A stretch of DNA of 54,183 nucleotides. It comes from an uncultured Clostridia bacterium. Lineage in GTDB: Bacteria > Bacillota > Clostridia > Christensenellales > CAG-138. A model generated the notes under the pieces. That model ran no database searches. It was not told the origin of the DNA and saw only the letters and a list, made by a program, of their open reading frames with translations. This document shows positions 8,448 to 15,770 of this stretch, in pieces; the stretch's first letter is position 1; each line of letters opens with the position of its first letter. The translations under genes and the position numbers were made by a program. The DNA lies in the NCBI GenBank assembly GCA_947166925.1, contig CAMVGD010000006.1, positions 1 through 54,183 of the forward strand, given 5' to 3'.

Positions 8448-11446
8448 CTGAAAAACGACCTCCTTTCCGGTTGTTCTTCCGTGTAGCACAATTTCTTCAC
8501 CACGCTCGGATATACCTCCAGAGCAAACCTGCGCTTGCCGAGCGCGATCGCCGCGGTTACCGCGTCCTCCGAAGAAACATTATCCGGCATTTCATCCCGT
8601 ATCTTTGAATAAATCACCCGCCGACAATTACGAAGAATCTGCTCCTGCGGCGTTTTCGAGTCCTTGCATCCGTACAGCATCCGCTTTTGCAGGTCGGAAT
8701 CGTTTTTGCGGATCAGATTGTCGCTTGCATCCTTGCTGCGGTGCAGCCGCACGAGATCGACAAGCAGATCCCCTAAGATACGGAAGCCGCCGTTGCGGAA
8801 ATCACAGAACAGCTCCGCGTATTGCTTTGCACCGTCGCCGAGCAGCGGGTAGAGCTGTTCAAGAAGATCGGGTCGATCTTCCTTTGCGGCAAACTGCCAA
8901 TGTCGGGACTGAACTGTTTCCAGCGCTATACGCAGATTCTCCCCGCTGAATGTATTGACCGCCTCGTATAGCCGGATCGGATCGTACAGGTTCTCCTGCC
9001 CGCGGGAAGTCAGGATTCGCTGGATATCGGTCAGGTGCGAATAGTCTTTTACTGCGTAGTGCCGAATGTGACAGCGCGCTTGCGCCGTTTCATATGCGGC
9101 AATCACTTCCTGCATACGGGCGATCACCCTCTGCGGGATTCGCTTTTCCCAATCGGGTGTACGCGCAAATGCATACAGCTCGGATTCGGCAGCGGGTTCG
9201 GGAAGATGCTGTGTCGTATGCTCTTTCAACATCCAAGCATAATACGGCAGCCGTTCAAGGTTCGAGGTTGTCATCTCCCACGCAGGCATGGAAAAGAACT
9301 CGGTCAACGCTGCCTGCGGCGTCGGATCGTACCAGTGTCGATTCTCAAGCCGTTCCATCTTGTCCTTGTATTGCAGGAATAGGCTTTTGACATGGCGCTG
9401 ATCGTTCAGATACACATCGAGATTCGGTTTGACGCCCGTTTTTGCAGAGTCGATCTCCAATCCCGTCAGAATCGCGAGGATTTCGGTTTCTTCGCGATTC
9501 TTTTGCTTTTCTCCGGAGGTCGTGTTTTCGTTGTACGCCGCAATCCCGCGCCGAAGCGCGGAATTGCTGATCTGCCCGATCCGCTGCGAGAAGGTACTTT
9601 TCACCGTTGCAAGCCGGGCACGCCAATCCGCTGCATCCGCATCCGTTCCCTTTTCGGCCGGGATGTGCAGCACGGGCAGATCGTTGCTGTCCGGAATATG
9701 CTTCAGGATCAACGGCTCTGCGATCGTTTTCACGAAATCGCCGTCATAGTCCGCGCCGCCTAACCGTTCGGGGATCAGCGAACGCGAATCGACCATGACC
9801 ACATCGCCGAGATGCGAGAGGTATTTCTTCCGGTACTTTCCGACCTTTTTCAGAGGGATCGCCGTAACCTCCTCGTTTCGCGCGATATGCGGACTGCGAA
9901 GCAGCAGAAGCTTCGGCTGCTCCGGATAGTGCGGAAGCGGCGCATACATGGCGTTTTCCGAAAGGAATTCCTTTGACAGAGCGGCATACGCCTTGCCTTC
10001 ACCGACGGATGCTTTCACGATCTCGCCGAGCAAGCGCAGAAGATCATCCGAAAGATAGCGGTTATCGCCTGTGACAAGCAGATGCCCCATAGCGTATTCC
10101 CGCCGTATCTGCTCGGCGCGTTCCAAGAGCGCCTTTGTAAAGATCGGTTCCCCCATAAACCCCGGGTTTGCGCGAACCACCGTTGCGCGCTGCCGCTGCG
10201 GAGAAAGCTCCGACAGATTCTCGTTGTCCGCATCCTCGGTCAGGTACGCACGCTGTCCGTTCGGATCGGCAATCAGATTGTAATAGGCAAGCTCGCTCTG
10301 CTTTGTCAGCCATGTGCGTGGATCTTCGGCAGGGGAATGATCCCAGCCGAGCGGAAGATCCCGCGGACGGAACTCCTCGGCGGTGAGAGAAAGCGTAATC
10401 AGGAATTGATAGTTCAGCGGCACCAACGGCGTCGGCTTCACCGTGTATTGCCCGGAGATATACAGCGCATGGCGATAGGTGCGGCAGCGGTCAAAGTATT
10501 CCTTCCAGGATACGCCCGCATCTTCCATCCAGCCGAGCCCCTTGCACATGCTTTCCGTCAGGATGATTTCCACTTCTTCCACCGGATGCCGTTCGCCCCA
10601 CAGATCGACGATCTCCCTCACATGCAGCTCGCGGAACAGCCGTTTGAAATCCACTTCATGCACAACGCCCTTGATATACGGCAGTCGAATCTGAAACGAG
10701 TGGTGCACCCGCTTGGGATCAAGCCACGCGGCGATCTCTTTGGAAAGCAGCCCTTCGCCGTCGTATTCCTTTACATCGATGTCCATGGTTTGCTCCACCC
10801 GCGCATAGGTGCGAACGGGAAGATCGGTTCCGTCGTCTCTGACGGTGATCGCCGACGCATTCCTTACCGTATAGGTCGGATTCGGAATGACAACGATATG
10901 CCGATCGGATAGCAGCGACGGATGCTCCCGGCGCTCTCCGCTTGTGAACATAAGGCCGTTATATGCGTACAGCTTGGCGAGCTTGCACATGCCGATGTGC
11001 ATACCGAGCTGGATGCGTTCCAAAAGCGGCTCATACAGATCGGCGCGGATGAAGGATAATACGCAGTCCTTGCTCATGCTCGACGAACGCTCAAACGCTC
11101 TGTAACGGTGCCAACCGTTTCCAAGATTGATCTTCAACCCTTCCGGACGGAACAGATCGCAGGCTTCGTCCTGCAATTCCGCTGTTTTATCCGTCCTTTT
11201 TTTATTGAAAACGCCATCGAAATCCATGAATACGATCGCGTCCGTAAGACACTCCTTCGAATATGAAACGGAGAGCAGAAACTCCAGTTGATCGAACAGC
11301 GCACATTCATCCTGCAGCGTCATTTCCATATAATACGCATCCTGCAAGCGGTTTCGATCGAACGACAATTCTTCTTCGCCTTGATTCAATTCGCTTGCCG
11401 CAATCACATGGCTTGCGGAGATTTTCGGAATCCAATACTGCTTCAT
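8444..11446 (-). CDS. RNA polymerase of the RdRp/YonO-like two-barrel superfamily
   Basis: 1000 residues from ATG 11446 (AGGAGG 7 nt upstream; the longer open frame to 11791 has no ribosome site). The catalytic signature GGADYDGDF (Asp566, Asp568, Asp570) fits the DxDGD metal-binding loop of the second double-psi beta-barrel. It is preceded by LLLLRSPHIARNEEV and HLGDVVMVDSRSLIPERL, matching the order of conserved blocks in cellular RNA-dependent RNA polymerases. Around residues 228-260, DGEGLLSKEIA and FQIRLPYIKGVV resemble the DGxGxIS and QIRxxxxKG blocks of those enzymes. Known relatives in bacteria include YonO of phage SPbeta, which transcribes DNA, so the template here (DNA or RNA) is undetermined. 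It is the first gene of a two-gene unit diverging from the parM-like gene. No nuclease or helicase domain was seen. Confidence 0.82.
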   Translation of the reverse strand: MKQYWIPKISASHVIAASELNQGEEELSFDRNRLQDAYYMEMTLQDECALFDQLEFLLSVSYSKECLTDAIVFMDFDGVFNKKRTDKTAELQDEACDLFRPEGLKINLGNGWHRYRAFERSSSMSKDCVLSFIRADLYEPLLERIQLGMHIGMCKLAKLYAYNGLMFTSGERREHPSLLSDRHIVVIPNPTYTVRNASAITVRDDGTDLPVRTYARVEQTMDIDVKEYDGEGLLSKEIAAWLDPKRVHHSFQIRLPYIKGVVHEVDFKRLFRELHVREIVDLWGERHPVEEVEIILTESMCKGLGWMEDAGVSWKEYFDRCRTYRHALYISGQYTVKPTPLVPLNYQFLITLSLTAEEFRPRDLPLGWDHSPAEDPRTWLTKQSELAYYNLIADPNGQRAYLTEDADNENLSELSPQRQRATVVRANPGFMGEPIFTKALLERAEQIRREYAMGHLLVTGDNRYLSDDLLRLLGEIVKASVGEGKAYAALSKEFLSENAMYAPLPHYPEQPKLLLLRSPHIARNEEVTAIPLKKVGKYRKKYLSHLGDVVMVDSRSLIPERLGGADYDGDFVKTIAEPLILKHIPDSNDLPVLHIPAEKGTDADAADWRARLATVKSTFSQRIGQISNSALRRGIAAYNENTTSGEKQKNREETEILAILTGLEIDSAKTGVKPNLDVYLNDQRHVKSLFLQYKDKMERLENRHWYDPTPQAALTEFFSMPAWEMTTSNLERLPYYAWMLKEHTTQHLPEPAAESELYAFARTPDWEKRIPQRVIARMQEVIAAYETAQARCHIRHYAVKDYSHLTDIQRILTSRGQENLYDPIRLYEAVNTFSGENLRIALETVQSRHWQFAAKEDRPDLLEQLYPLLGDGAKQYAELFCDFRNGGFRILGDLLVDLVRLHRSKDASDNLIRKNDSDLQKRMLYGCKDSKTPQEQILRNCRRVIYSKIRDEMPDNVSSEDAVTAAIALGKRRFALEVYPSVVKKLCYTEEQPERRSFFR

Positions 11447-11507
11447 TTCATTGCCTCCTTTCCAAAATCCGAACTTCACTTTGGCATTTAAACCCTTGAC
11501 TATCCTG

Positions 11508-11540
11508 ATTCTACCAAAGTTGCTGTCCGTTAAAACGGAC
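11508..11540 (-). promoter_or_regulatory. Candidate operator/promoter for polymerase gene
   Basis: A 16-bp inverted repeat GTCCGTT-AA-AACGGAC (11525-11540) sits where the -35 box would be, 17 nt upstream of a TAGAAT (-10, 11513-11508, minus strand). A repressor on the palindrome would block transcription. The remaining 11447-11768 divergent gap has no gene; no obvious parC-type direct repeats were found in it. Confidence 0.4.
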
Positions 11541-11768
11541 TTCTGAAAAAGCGATTGTAAAATCTTCTTTCCCCTATAAACACCGGAAAGCGTTGCCCGA
11601 TCCGATATTATATAAACTACTCCCACCATTTTGGCACCGCAGAGCAGTTTGCAGATCAAACGGAAAGGAGATGGTGCAATCAAACGCCACCGGTTCGCAC
11701 TGCATTGCAGGAAAGGGACACAATCGCTTCTGCCACAGGACGGCAAATATAAGAAGGAGGTATTCAAA

Positions 11769-12692
11769 ATGAGGCGAAGAAAAGACAACACGATTATTAT
11801 CGGGATCGACCACGGTTACGGGAATATGAAAACCGCCAACTGCTGCTTTCCCACCGGAATCATCGCATACGATTCCGAACCGCTGTTTACCGAGAAGCTC
11901 TTGGTATTTGAGAACAAGTATTATCTGATCGGGGAGGGACACAAGGAGTTCCTCGGCAACAAGGTGCTGGATCAGGATTATTACATTCTGACGCTTGCCG
12001 CGATCGCCGAGGAGCTGTCAACGGCGGAGATCACAAAGGCGGATGTATTCATCGCCGCGGGACTGCCGTTAACGTGGACCGCCGGGGGCAAAGGAGCATT
12101 TGTTGCGTACCTGACGAAGAATCCGGAAGTGGAGTTCCGCTATAAAGGGCAGCATTACCATATTCGGATCGTCGGCGCTTCGGTCTATCCGCAGGGCTTT
12201 GCCGCGGTTGCTCCCGCCATTTCCAAGATGAACGGGATCAACCTGATCTGCGACATCGGGAACGGAACGATGAATCTGCTGTATATCGTAAACGGGCAGC
12301 CGCAGGCGAACCGAATGTTCACCGAAAAGTATGGAACGTATCAATGCACGCTCATGGTGCGGGAGCAGTTTCTGCAAAAGACGCAGCGTGAGATTCCGGA
12401 TGCGATCATTGAACAGGTGATCCGAACCGGCGAGGCGGAGGTAGCACCGTCCGATCTGAAGCTGATCAAGTCGATCATCCGGTCATACACGGACGGAATC
12501 TTCCGGAGGCTTCGGGATCACGGGTACGATGAAAACACGATGCGCCTGATCGTCACCGGCGGCGGTGGCTGCCTGATCGATCATTTTGCACCCGCAACGA
12601 AGGCACTGCGAAAGGCGGGGCGAATTGTGCGGCAATCGGATATCTGCGCGGCGGCGAAAGGATATGAGCTCATGGCGGATTCGGTAAAGTGA
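11769..12692 (+). CDS. ParM/StbA-like actin-family plasmid segregation protein
   Basis: 307 residues from ATG 11769 (AAGGAGG upstream). Actin-fold ATPase motifs are visible: phosphate 1 IIGIDHGYGNMKTA (residues about 10-23), phosphate 2 ICDIGNGTMNLLYI (about 159-172) and the adenosine motif IVTGGGGCLID (about 261-271). Proteins of this type polymerise with ATP and push plasmid copies apart when their centromere is bound by a ParR adaptor. The next gene, 1 nt away, is a small DNA-binding-like protein of the expected size. Finding a partition pair next to a relaxase indicates that this region is, or derives from, an element that spends time as a plasmid. The length is normal for the family. Confidence 0.85.
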   Translation: MRRRKDNTIIIGIDHGYGNMKTANCCFPTGIIAYDSEPLFTEKLLVFENKYYLIGEGHKEFLGNKVLDQDYYILTLAAIAEELSTAEITKADVFIAAGLPLTWTAGGKGAFVAYLTKNPEVEFRYKGQHYHIRIVGASVYPQGFAAVAPAISKMNGINLICDIGNGTMNLLYIVNGQPQANRMFTEKYGTYQCTLMVREQFLQKTQREIPDAIIEQVIRTGEAEVAPSDLKLIKSIIRSYTDGIFRRLRDHGYDENTMRLIVTGGGGCLIDHFAPATKALRKAGRIVRQSDICAAAKGYELMADSVK

Positions 12693-12693
12693 T

Positions 12694-13029
12694 ATGAAAG
12701 AGTATCGCATCAATGTCCGCTTCAATCTGGAGAATGAAACGGATCGCATGATCGTAGCGTATCTGGACGGGTTGCGCGGGACACAGAAGGTCTCGCGCAA
12801 TCAGTTTATTATCAATGCCATCTACGAGCAGATCGTCGAGGGAAAGCGCAACACCGCATTGATCGAACAGATCCGCGCCGTATTACGAGAAGAATTATCC
12901 TCGATCAGCGTCGCCGAGATATCCGAAGAACCGAGCGAACCGGAACCGGACTTTTCATTCGATGTGACGGATGCCGAGATGGAAAAAAACAAGGATTTGC
13001 TGCGCGCCGGATTGGAGATGTTCACCTGA
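12694..13029 (+). CDS. ParR-like small DNA-binding protein
   Basis: 111 residues, starting 1 nt after the ParM-like stop. The N-terminal 45 residues (MKEYRINVRFNLENETDRMI, then LRGTQKVSRNQFIINAIYE) have the strand-helix-helix pattern of ribbon-helix-helix proteins. The C-terminal half is acidic (EEPSEPEPDFSFDVTDAEME) and ends in a short helix, as expected for the tail that contacts the ParM filament. By position and size it is the centromere-binding partner of the upstream ATPase. No sequence family was confirmed. It probably also represses the par promoter, as is typical for ParR proteins. Confidence 0.65.
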   Translation: MKEYRINVRFNLENETDRMIVAYLDGLRGTQKVSRNQFIINAIYEQIVEGKRNTALIEQIRAVLREELSSISVAEISEEPSEPEPDFSFDVTDAEMEKNKDLLRAGLEMFT

Positions 13030-13177
13030 TGCCAAATCTTGCACATTTCGGTGCCATTCCAAAATGCGCCGTCGAAACGCGTTGCCAAAGCGGTGCCATG
13101 CGAAAGAAACGGTCATGCACGGAAAAGGAAACCCCAAAGAAGGAACAATGGCAGGGAAAGACGGTCTGCGGCGAGGG

Positions 13178-13325
13178 GAAACGGAATCCCGTTGTCGCAG
13201 ATTCTTTTTCTGTCGCAGAGATTAGCAAGCAGGACATTTGCCCGGCAAATGTCGAAAGGCGGTTTGGAACGGGATTCCGTTTCAGCCGCCTTTCCTGCTT
13301 TAAGGGGACACCCCCTAACCCCCGA
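13178..13325. other. Candidate origin of transfer (oriT) with nested hairpins
   Basis: Four structures are packed between the par genes and the mob genes. A 16-bp inverted repeat (GAAACGGAATCCCGTT, 13178-13193, with its complement at 13268-13283) encloses a 9-bp hairpin with a 3-nt loop (GACATTTGC, 13233-13241 / 13245-13253). A second 9-bp stem (GAAAGGCGG, 13254-13262 / 13286-13294) overlaps the right arm of the first. A G/C-run (GGGGACACCCCC, from 13303) follows. TGTCGCAGA is repeated directly at about 13194 and 13211. Position just upstream of mobC and relaxase genes is typical of oriT. The nick site is not identified. The rest of 13030-13364 has no gene. Confidence 0.55.
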
Positions 13326-13364
13326 AATGCGCGTACGCGCAAATAAACGAAAGGAGAATTACCT

Positions 13365-13646
13365 ATCGAAAACAAGAAACCGCGTATCCGAATGGAATTT
13401 CGGGTCAATGAAAAAGAAAAAGAAAAGATCGACCGCGCAATAAGCAAGAGCGGTCTAACGCAGAGCGAGTATCTGCGACAGAGAGCGTTGGGTTACGAGC
13501 CGAAAGCGGCGCTGCCCGACGATTTCTTTGTATGCTGTGAACAGCTGGATCGGCTTAGCCGCAAACCGTTTTCAAAGGACGTAAACGATGCGGCGCTCGC
13601 CGTGCTTCAGAAGATGAACAAGGTTTTGACGGAAGGAGGTGCGTAA
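13365..13646 (+). CDS. MobC-like mobilization accessory protein
   Basis: 93 residues if started at the ATC at 13365, or 84 from the ATG at 13392. The only ribosome site (AAGGAG, 13351-13356) is 8 nt before the ATC and 35 nt before the ATG, so the ATC, giving an IENKKPRIRMEFRVNEKEKE start, is favoured. The sequence continues KIDRAISKSGLTQSEYLRQR, the ribbon-helix-helix fold of MobC/plasmid mobilization relaxosome proteins, and ends with a helix carrying LQKMNKVLTEGGA. It overlaps nothing and its stop is 1 nt before the relaxase ATG. The role by family is to bind oriT and help the relaxase open the strands. Confidence 0.7.
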   Translation: MENKKPRIRMEFRVNEKEKEKIDRAISKSGLTQSEYLRQRALGYEPKAALPDDFFVCCEQLDRLSRKPFSKDVNDAALAVLQKMNKVLTEGGA

Positions 13647-15152
13647 ATGGCAACCACAGGATTCTGGCCGATTCATGGCAATCTCAAGAAGCTGCTGGAA
13701 TATGCCGACAACCCGGATAAGACGGTCGAGCGGAAGTATCTGGATGACGATCTGTATGACGCGATCCAATACGCAGAGCGCGACGACAAAACCGATGAGC
13801 AAAAGTATGTTTCCGGGATCAACTGCTCGGCGGTGAACGCTTACGACGAGATGATGTTTGTTAAGAAACAGTTTGGCGAGCGCGGCAAGGTGACGGCGTA
13901 CCACGGGTTCCAATCGTTCAAGACGGATGAGCTGACGCCGGAGCAGGCGCACGCGATCGGGATCGAAACCGTGCGGAGGATGTGGGGCAAGGACTATCAG
14001 GTCCTTGTCACCACACACCTCAATACGGACAATCTGCACAATCATTTTGTGGTCAACTCCGTATCCTTCCGGGATGGAAAGAAGTATCGTAACAGTATTG
14101 AGCAGCACCATGAGCTTCGGGAGATCTCGGACGCAATCTGCAAGGAGCGCGGTTTGTCCATCCTTGAAGATGCGCCGTTTTGCGGCGGGCAAAGTCGGAA
14201 GGACTACTGGAAGGGACAGCGGGACGGAAAGCCGACCCATCGGGAACAGCTCAAGAAGGACATCGAATACTGTCTCCATTATGCTTCCAAGTGGGAGCAA
14301 TTCATTCAGCAGCTAAACACCATGGGCTATTCCTTCGATCCGGTGCGGGAATCCGTGAGAGCGGACGGTTGGCAGCGATCGGTGCGTTTGGATCGGCTCG
14401 GGTATCCGAGCGAGTACATTGACGAACAGCTTGCAAAGAACGCCGCAGACCCGTATTTCAGCATCCGCTACCAATCCAACAAACCGCGTATCAGCACCAG
14501 CGCCGTTCTGATTCATGTGGTAAGGGAACAGGAAAACTACCGCACGACACAACTTTTGTTCTCTCGCCAGTCCGTGGAACAAAGCCATCCGCCCAACCCC
14601 GATCAATCCCCGATCGAGCAGATGATGGACAATCTTATCTTCGAGGCGAATCACACCCGTAATTCGTTTACCGTCCTTGCGTATGCCGTCATTGCGATCT
14701 TCCTTGCTTTGATCGAATTAGCAAAGCACTACAAGCGGGACGTGATCCTTTCGGCGGAGCTGCGCCATGAAATCAAGAACGCGCAGCAGTATGATTCCGA
14801 CCGGTCGTTTCTGAAAGAGAACCGCTTGCATTCGCTGGGCGACATTGACAAGGATATCACCGCCACGGAACAGCAGATCGCAACGCTCACCAATCAGCGC
14901 GAAAAGGTTCGCAACAAGATCCGTCACGAAACCGATCCAACGATACTTACCGAAAACAAGAAAGAGCGCGCGGCAATCACCGACCGAATCACGCCGCTAC
15001 GCCAGCGCGTCAAGCGCCTCAATCGCATCCGAAAGGATGTGCCGCGCCTGCTGAATCTGATGAAAACCGAATTGCAGCTTGAATATGCGGTCAAGCAGCA
15101 GTTGAAGGAACCGCAGCACAAGAAGTCCCGTTCCTATGGGATGGAACGATAA
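13647..15152 (+). CDS. Relaxase/mobilization nuclease (MobA type, PF03432-like)
   Basis: 501 residues, start ATG 13647 with GGAGG upstream. The relaxase core spans roughly residues 1-280: SGINCSAVNAYDEMMFVKKQ, AYHGFQSF and the histidine triad in VTTHLNTDNLHNHFVVNS (His124, His131, His133) that holds the metal; the nicking Tyr is likely in the first 70 residues. Residues about 330-370 contain one hydrophobic stretch (LAYAVIAIFLALIELA) that may be a membrane anchor or buried helix, and the C-terminal 120 residues are a coiled coil (ATEQQIATLTNQREKVRNKI). It cuts one strand at oriT and pilots it during conjugal transfer. No coupling protein or type IV secretion gene is present, so transfer would need a helper element. 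Confidence 0.9.
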   Translation: MATTGFWPIHGNLKKLLEYADNPDKTVERKYLDDDLYDAIQYAERDDKTDEQKYVSGINCSAVNAYDEMMFVKKQFGERGKVTAYHGFQSFKTDELTPEQAHAIGIETVRRMWGKDYQVLVTTHLNTDNLHNHFVVNSVSFRDGKKYRNSIEQHHELREISDAICKERGLSILEDAPFCGGQSRKDYWKGQRDGKPTHREQLKKDIEYCLHYASKWEQFIQQLNTMGYSFDPVRESVRADGWQRSVRLDRLGYPSEYIDEQLAKNAADPYFSIRYQSNKPRISTSAVLIHVVREQENYRTTQLLFSRQSVEQSHPPNPDQSPIEQMMDNLIFEANHTRNSFTVLAYAVIAIFLALIELAKHYKRDVILSAELRHEIKNAQQYDSDRSFLKENRLHSLGDIDKDITATEQQIATLTNQREKVRNKIRHETDPTILTENKKERAAITDRITPLRQRVKRLNRIRKDVPRLLNLMKTELQLEYAVKQQLKEPQHKKSRSYGMER

Positions 15153-15158
15153 TCGCAC

Positions 15159-15189
15159 CGGTTCCCGTTCCGCAGCGGCACGGGAACCG
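15159..15189 (+). other. Stem-loop after relaxase gene
   Basis: A 10-bp inverted repeat (CGGTTCCCGT, 15159-15168, with ACGGGAACCG, 15180-15189) follows the relaxase stop by 6 nt. It has no T-run, so it is more likely an mRNA-stabilising or attenuating hairpin than a full terminator. Confidence 0.4.
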
Positions 15190-15239
15190 CATGCAGCTCG
15201 CCGCTGCAACAATTCATTTACACAGAAAGGAAAACAAAA

Positions 15240-15494
15240 ATGTACAAACAACACAACACACAAATAAACGATACAACCCAAACGACACCAGACAGCGCAG
15301 TCAACGATCCGATCTGCATTTACTTTACGGTCGAACCGTTTGTGGATGCAATCATTACGAGGGAAGAGCTGCAGGCGGCTCACAAAAGACAGTATGCGGA
15401 TCTATCTTTGATTTCACGGAAACGAAGCTCAAGAGGCGGATTTTATAAGGCGCGTGGGCGGGTTCCCTGCAACCCGAGCAAGGAGGTACAATGA
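15240..15494 (+). CDS. Small mobile-element protein, unknown function
   Basis: 84 residues from ATG 15240 (AAAGGAAAAC upstream). The middle part reads NDPICIYFTVEPFVDAIITR followed by EELQAAHKRQYADLSLISRK. A degenerate copy of the same stretch is found at 19840-20003 (NPIYIFLTDEPYVAAI). In that copy the segment after the repeat is read in a different frame (FAEAKLKK, where this copy shows SRKRSSRG), so one of them has a frameshift. It precedes the 59-aa gene with a 4-nt overlap. No family function is recognised; similar little genes follow relaxases in many clostridial elements. Confidence 0.55.
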   Translation: MYKQHNTQINDTTQTTPDSAVNDPICIYFTVEPFVDAIITREELQAAHKRQYADLSLISRKRSSRGGFYKARGRVPCNPSKEVQ

Positions 15495-15670
15495 GCAGAC
15501 AAAAGAAGCTGGTCAATGAAACGAACATTCCGCAGCATGCGATTGAACGGATTGCTCGCGTGTTACTGCCGGACATCCGTGCTTTTTATGAAAGCGAAGA
15601 AGGACAGCGGGAATTTGCAGAGTGGAAGGCAGCACAGCAGAAAAAGCGAGTAAAAGAGTTAGAGCGATAA
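15491..15670 (+). CDS. Small conserved element protein (59 aa)
   Basis: Translation MSRQKKLVNETNIPQHAIER continues IARVLLPDIRAFYESEEGQR and EFAEWKAAQQKKRVKELER. It starts at ATG 15491, inside the end of the previous gene, with AGGAGG 5-6 nt upstream. It is almost all helix with a Lys/Glu-rich C-terminus. I recall near-identical small proteins beside relaxase genes in gut Firmicutes elements, but I know of no assigned role. A decayed copy with two stop codons lies at 20022-20200. A terminator hairpin follows 7 nt after the stop, so this is the last gene of the mobilization unit. Confidence 0.7.
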   Translation: MSRQKKLVNETNIPQHAIERIARVLLPDIRAFYESEEGQREFAEWKAAQQKKRVKELER

Positions 15671-15677
15671 GTCAAGC

Positions 15678-15701
15678 GGGAGCATCTTCAGCGATGCTCC
15701 C
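15678..15701 (+). terminator. Stem-loop terminator of mobilization operon
   Basis: GGGAGCATC-TTCAGC-GATGCTCCC, a 9-bp perfect stem directly after the 59-aa gene. The downstream tract is weak in T (CACATTATCT). The same hairpin recurs in the decayed copy at 20206-20227. Confidence 0.6.
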
Positions 15702-15770
15702 ACATTATCTGTACCAGTAGCAACTATGTTAGCCTTATAATGTTTTGCTTTGCTTGCTTCAATCTATGCA

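Noticed and set aside
11214..11234. HAD-like motif MDFDGVF in the polymerase N-terminus
   Set aside because: Other HAD motifs are absent; probably chance.
11447..11791. N-terminal extension of the polymerase frame
   Set aside because: Composition and lack of a ribosome site; AGGAGG precisely precedes ATG 11446, and the extension covers the divergent promoter region.
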